Positions 52,833 through 55,872 of a DNA stretch of 55,872 nucleotides are shown piece by piece. This DNA is from Actinotignum schaalii FB123-CNA-2 (GTDB lineage: Bacteria; Actinomycetota; Actinomycetes; Actinomycetales; Actinomycetaceae). Within the stretch, counting starts at the first letter, position 1. Each line of letters begins with the position of its first letter. The notes below the pieces were generated by a model that made no database searches, was not told the origin of the DNA, and was given only the letters and a program-made list of their open reading frames with translations. A program made the translations under genes and the position numbers. Location of the stretch: contig NZ_KE150262.1 of NCBI RefSeq assembly GCF_000411135.1, forward strand, positions 640,976-696,847, written 5' to 3'.

Positions 52833-53209
52833 TGGCCTGGGTAATTCTGGTAGCTTCCGGTATTTTCGAGGCCGTATGGGCGACGGCGCTCGGCGAGTCA
52901 CGCGGGCTCAGCCGCCCGTTGCCGGCGATTGTGTTCGGCGTGGCGCTCATTGTATCCATGTGGGGTCTCTCCCGGGCGCTACGCGAGATTCCGCTCGGTA
53001 CTGCCTACGCGGTGTGGACAGGGATCGGTGCGGTGCTCACCGTGGTGATTGCGGCCGCACGGGGAGTCGAGGAACTCAGCGTGCTGAAAGTGGTGTTCCT
53101 ATGTGGGGTCGTCGGTGCGGTGGTCGGGCTGCGGGTTGTAGAACGAAAATCGGCTGGCTACCACGAGGGTAGCCAGCCGATGAACGTTCCGGTTAACGGA
53201 GATGCTTAG
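52832..53209 (+). CDS. SMR-family guanidinium exporter subunit (Gdx-like), second
   Basis: The 125-aa protein also has four helices, with MAWVILVASGIFEAVWATAL and LGTAYAVWTGIGAVLTVV, an excellent match to the Gdx/SugE branch. The C-terminus adds about 20 polar residues not needed for the fold. The start overlaps the partner's stop, showing translational coupling. Its stop overlaps the convergent LPATG gene by 4 bp. The pair would remove guanidinium formed in metabolism or taken up. Confidence 0.9.
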   Translation: MAWVILVASGIFEAVWATALGESRGLSRPLPAIVFGVALIVSMWGLSRALREIPLGTAYAVWTGIGAVLTVVIAAARGVEELSVLKVVFLCGVVGAVVGLRVVERKSAGYHEGSQPMNVPVNGDA

Positions 53210-55404
53210 GAAGCACGACGATGCCGTACGACAGCCGCGCTACCGAGTGCGAGAAGCGCAAACGCGCCAGCCGTCAGTCCCAGAGTTGCCGCGCCCGTTG
53301 CCGGAAGCGCAGGTCCCTCCGCGGGGCTGCTGATAGTCACGGTGAAGGACGCGAGCTTCGTCCCATCCTTGGCCAGGGCCGTGACCGTAATAGTAGCGCC
53401 CGGCTTGGCGTTCTTATCGAGGCTTAGCGTGATGGAGCCATCCGCATTGAGTGCGGCGGTACCCGGGCCGCTCACCTCAAGGGCGACACCGCTCGGAACC
53501 GCGCCACCTTTGTTCTTGACCTTAATCGTCTTACCCGCCGGAGCACTGACACTCGGCCATTCCGGAGCTGTCGGGGCAACTACTGCCGGCTTTTCAGGCT
53601 GGGGTTGGGGCTGCGGCTGCGGTGCGGGATCCGGTTGCGGTTCCGGTTGCTGTTCCGGCTGCGGTGCGGGATCCGGTTCGGGCTGCGGCTGCGGTTCCGG
53701 TTGGGGCTGCGGTTCCGGTTGTGGTGCCGGTGCAGGATCCGGTTGGGGCTGCGGCTGCGGTGCGGGATCCGGTTGCGGTTCCGGTTGCGGTTCGGGCTGC
53801 GGCTGCGGTTCCGGTTGGGGCTGCGGTTCCGGTTGCGGTGCCGGTGCAGGATCCGGTTGGGGTTGCGGTGCCGGTGCAGGATCCGGTTGGGGTTGCGGTG
53901 CCGGTGCAGGATCCGGTTGGGGTTGCGGTGCCGGTGCAGGATCCGGTTGGGGCTGCGGTGCCGGTGCAGGATCCGGTTGGGGCTGCGGTGCCGGTGCGGG
54001 ATCCGGTTGCGGCTGCGGTTCGGGTTGCGGCTGCGGTTCGGGTGCCGGCGGTTTTACCTCGGGAGTCTCCCACTGTGCGTAAAGGTTCGTGCCAACTGTG
54101 ATGGCCGGAGCATTGGCCACATCATAGGCCTGGTTGCCGGCAGCATCGGTGCTCCAGCCCTTGAAGGTCTTGCCTTCCTGGGTAGGCGCGACGGGGTTGG
54201 TCTTTGCGAACCAGGAGTTCACCAGCTTGGTTGCTTCGTCGTCGCCAGCGACATTCCCGTCGTTATCAACGACGGGCGCCGTCGTACCCTTGAGGCAAGT
54301 GAAAGGTGAACCGGAACCGAAGGCAGTGCCCACGCTGGTCAGGCAGGTGTACACGGTTTCGGAACCGCCCGCGGCGGCATCGCCCATATGAACGGTGACA
54401 GTGACGGGCCGGCGTACGAAGGTGAGCTTATCTTGCTGGAGGTTTCCAAGTTTCGTGCTCAGTGCCGCAACATCAGCGCCGCCAATCGGCTCACCCTTGG
54501 GGTCCGTGAGAGTGCCCTTTTCGAGCACCGCACCGGTTGCGGGGTCGATCTTATCGACGGCGCGCCAGGCAGGCCCGTAGTTATCCGCCAGCAAATTGAG
54601 CCCCGTGAGACTGCCAAGCAGGTCGGTTTGAGTGATGGTGCTCTTCTTACCGAGAGTGAGAGTGTGTAGGTATTTCGCGAAGAGCATGCGCGGGCGGTAA
54701 CCGCCGTCGGTTCCGGTGAGATCCCAGCCGGAAATATCGAGACTGCGGATCTGCGATTCGTTGAACATATCCGAGGTGTCACTCAGCCTCGGAGTATCCC
54801 ACCCCGACAGGTCAAGGTCACGTACCCCGGAGCCGCGGAATGTTTGCCGCGCAGTTTCCAAAGCAACCGGTCGCCAGGTTGAAATCTTGAGATCAGTAAG
54901 CTTGGGTGTCTTCGCGAAGGTGGAAGTCATATTGTATACCTTGCTAACATCCCAGCTTGATAGATCAAGAGAGGTCAGCGAGGCATCCTCATAAAAGAGG
55001 TTAGAAATATCTTCAATTTTGCTGGCATCAACTTTGTCGAGACCTTTAATAGCGCGCAGATTCGGCATCCGGGAAAACACGGTTGTTGAACCGCCTCCGA
55101 AGCGCCCTTCGAGCACCATTTTCTCAGCCCCCACGGGGATGAGTTCCATATTGACGACGGCGTTGCGATCCCACGGCGGTATTCCACTATTCGCCACTGC
55201 TGGAATGGCTGGTCCCCGGAGGAAGAGTGTGCCATCGGTGAGGCACCACTCGGCCTTATCCCAGGTATTCCACACGCTGCACTGCGCTGCGGAAGGTGGG
55301 GCGGGATTGACGGGCTCCGCGAAAACTGCTGGCGCGAGAGCGGTGGAGGTCATCACGGTTAACAACCCCGCCGCCACCAGCTGCCTAGTGCGTTTTATAG
55401 TCAC
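53206..55404 (-). CDS. LPATG surface protein with BspA-like (DUF285) and InlB_B repeats
   Basis: The 732-aa protein has a signal peptide (TRQLVAAGLLTVMTSTALAPAVFA). A leucine-rich DUF285/BspA-like region (about 110-240) repeats LTSLDLSSWDVSKVYNMTST-type units. An InlB_B/Listeria-Bacteroides domain (EGKTFKGWSTDAAGNQAYD) and a Pro/Gln/Asp/Glu repeat stalk of about 150 residues follow. A small Ig-like domain comes next. Sorting signal LPATG (from 700), a hydrophobic helix and RHRRAS end the protein. GTG start with AAGGAA 8 nt before it. It is a wall-anchored adhesin candidate; the ligand is unknown. Confidence 0.87.
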   Translation of the reverse strand: MTIKRTRQLVAAGLLTVMTSTALAPAVFAEPVNPAPPSAAQCSVWNTWDKAEWCLTDGTLFLRGPAIPAVANSGIPPWDRNAVVNMELIPVGAEKMVLEGRFGGGSTTVFSRMPNLRAIKGLDKVDASKIEDISNLFYEDASLTSLDLSSWDVSKVYNMTSTFAKTPKLTDLKISTWRPVALETARQTFRGSGVRDLDLSGWDTPRLSDTSDMFNESQIRSLDISGWDLTGTDGGYRPRMLFAKYLHTLTLGKKSTITQTDLLGSLTGLNLLADNYGPAWRAVDKIDPATGAVLEKGTLTDPKGEPIGGADVAALSTKLGNLQQDKLTFVRRPVTVTVHMGDAAAGGSETVYTCLTSVGTAFGSGSPFTCLKGTTAPVVDNDGNVAGDDEATKLVNSWFAKTNPVAPTQEGKTFKGWSTDAAGNQAYDVANAPAITVGTNLYAQWETPEVKPPAPEPQPQPEPQPQPDPAPAPQPQPDPAPAPQPQPDPAPAPQPQPDPAPAPQPQPDPAPAPQPQPDPAPAPQPEPQPQPEPQPQPEPQPEPQPDPAPQPQPQPDPAPAPQPEPQPQPEPQPQPEPDPAPQPEQQPEPQPDPAPQPQPQPQPEKPAVVAPTAPEWPSVSAPAGKTIKVKNKGGAVPSGVALEVSGPGTAALNADGSITLSLDKNAKPGATITVTALAKDGTKLASFTVTISSPAEGPALPATGAATLGLTAGAFALLALGSAAVVRHRRAS
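53606..54050 (-). repeat. In-frame DNA repeats coding the Pro-rich stalk
   Basis: A 30-bp unit (GGTGCCGGTGCAGGATCCGG plus a short variable part) is repeated head to tail, clearest from about 53849 to 54000. Ten GGATCC sites fall in the wider region. The unit codes PDPAPAPQPQ-like decapeptides. Repeat number is likely to vary between strains. Confidence 0.8.
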
Positions 55405-55671
55405 AGTAGTATTCCTTATCTTGGGTGGGAAGCTTCTGTGCCTCCCTCGTGCGGATGGCCATAATGGCAGGTCATCAATTAATTATACCGGTATTAGGCA
55501 TGATTATTGAATGAATGCAAAGCGGGGATTTTAGTATTTTCGGTAAATAGAAATGACGAGATTGTGGAATGGGCTGTGGTGGCCGATGTGGGCTGGTGCT
55601 TTGCTTGTATAACCGCGGGTGGGCGAAAAGGGATAGCCCGGGGAGGGGTAGCGTAATGGTAGGCCCCGTGG

Positions 55672-55872
55672 TGTCTAGTTTCAGGACATATGTCCATCCC
55701 ACCCCACCACAACCTAAACACGCATGTCCCACGACATACGTCCGCGCATGTCCCACGACATCCGTCCACACTCAAACCAGCAAAATGAGACATGACGTTC
55801 TCAAGAAACCGTGCCCTCGTCCTAGCAATCACCCAGGGCAACATGGACATCACCCAAGCCAGCCAACAGTTC
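55672..55872 (+). mobile_element. Left end of an IS481-like insertion sequence (truncated by the window)
   Basis: A TGTCTAGTTTCAGGACA end (from 55672) is followed by GGACATATGTCC and two direct copies of CGCATGTCCCACGACAT (55721 and 55745, 24 bp apart). A transposase start comes next. The right end lies outside the window, so the element boundaries are inferred. Confidence 0.6.
55792..55872 (+). CDS. IS481-like transposase (N-terminus only)
   Basis: Twenty-seven residues are visible, beginning MTFSRNRALVLAITQGNMDI. This resembles the helix-turn-helix start of IS481-family transposases (RALVLA, then a Q/S-rich second helix). The frame is open to the window edge. The upstream palindromic ATGTC/GACAT repeats are probably transposase or repressor binding sites. 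Confidence 0.6.
   Translation, partial: MTFSRNRALVLAITQGNMDITQASQQF

Overview
The window comes from a high-GC actinobacterium, most likely a member of the Actinomycetaceae (Trueperella/Arcanobacterium/Schaalia-like). The case rests on high-GC codon usage, small actinobacterial marker proteins (DUF3073, the bacterial SCP orthologue, a Holin-X/DUF3618 pair), several starts that look leaderless, and three large LPXTG-type or FG-GAP surface proteins. The genus is an inference and was not tested.

Layout. (1) 1-6,720 is a clearly lower-GC island. It holds the tail of an unknown gene and, on the minus strand, a fused double adenine methyltransferase, an overlapping AlwI-family restriction endonuclease (predicted GGATC, type IIS) and a large RloC/PrrC-like AAA ATPase with a HEPN-type anticodon-nuclease triad. 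(2) 6,860-11,140: two divergent small membrane paralogues, then a minus-strand operon of a sirtuin, a membrane-anchored extracytoplasmic protein and a hypothetical protein. (3) fbaA with a structured leader, followed by an unusual repeat-array locus. (4) 13,391-19,893: a 1498-aa LPXTG adhesin-like protein and two TPR proteins. (5) 19,977-26,327: alpha-glucosidase, a maltose-type ABC transporter and a DUF624 protein. (6) glgP, purA, purC, gdhA and the SCP gene. (7) 33,997-38,701: a second repeat-array locus, DUF3073, a cysteine-rich DUF3618 protein with Holin-X, a CBS protein and GltS. (8) 39,032-44,871: a PfkB kinase, a secreted CAP/FG-GAP protein, NAD-dependent formate dehydrogenase and a proline-rich wall protein. 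(9) tRNA-Phe, -Asp and -Glu, MscS, MsrB, an EEP-family nuclease, an AEC transporter and an AI-2E-family permease. (10) a guanidine-III riboswitch controlling a pair of SMR (Gdx-type) exporters, a repeat-rich LPATG protein, and the left end of an IS481-like element.

How genes work together: the aglA-malEFG-DUF624 block plus glgP suggests maltodextrin uptake, hydrolysis and glycogen mobilisation. purA, purC and the SCP gene form a loose purine block. The defence island pairs a restriction enzyme with a possible tRNA-cutting backup.

The most novel signal is a family of intergenic arrays (12,645-13,073; 26,372-26,580; 33,997-34,424). Each has short motifs repeated at exactly 30 bp, ending in a hairpin made from the last motif, a 34-37-nt loop and one inverted motif. 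The motif differs between arrays and the inverted copy changes with it. Three of the arrays are joined to one shared conserved block. No obvious effector gene lies beside them.
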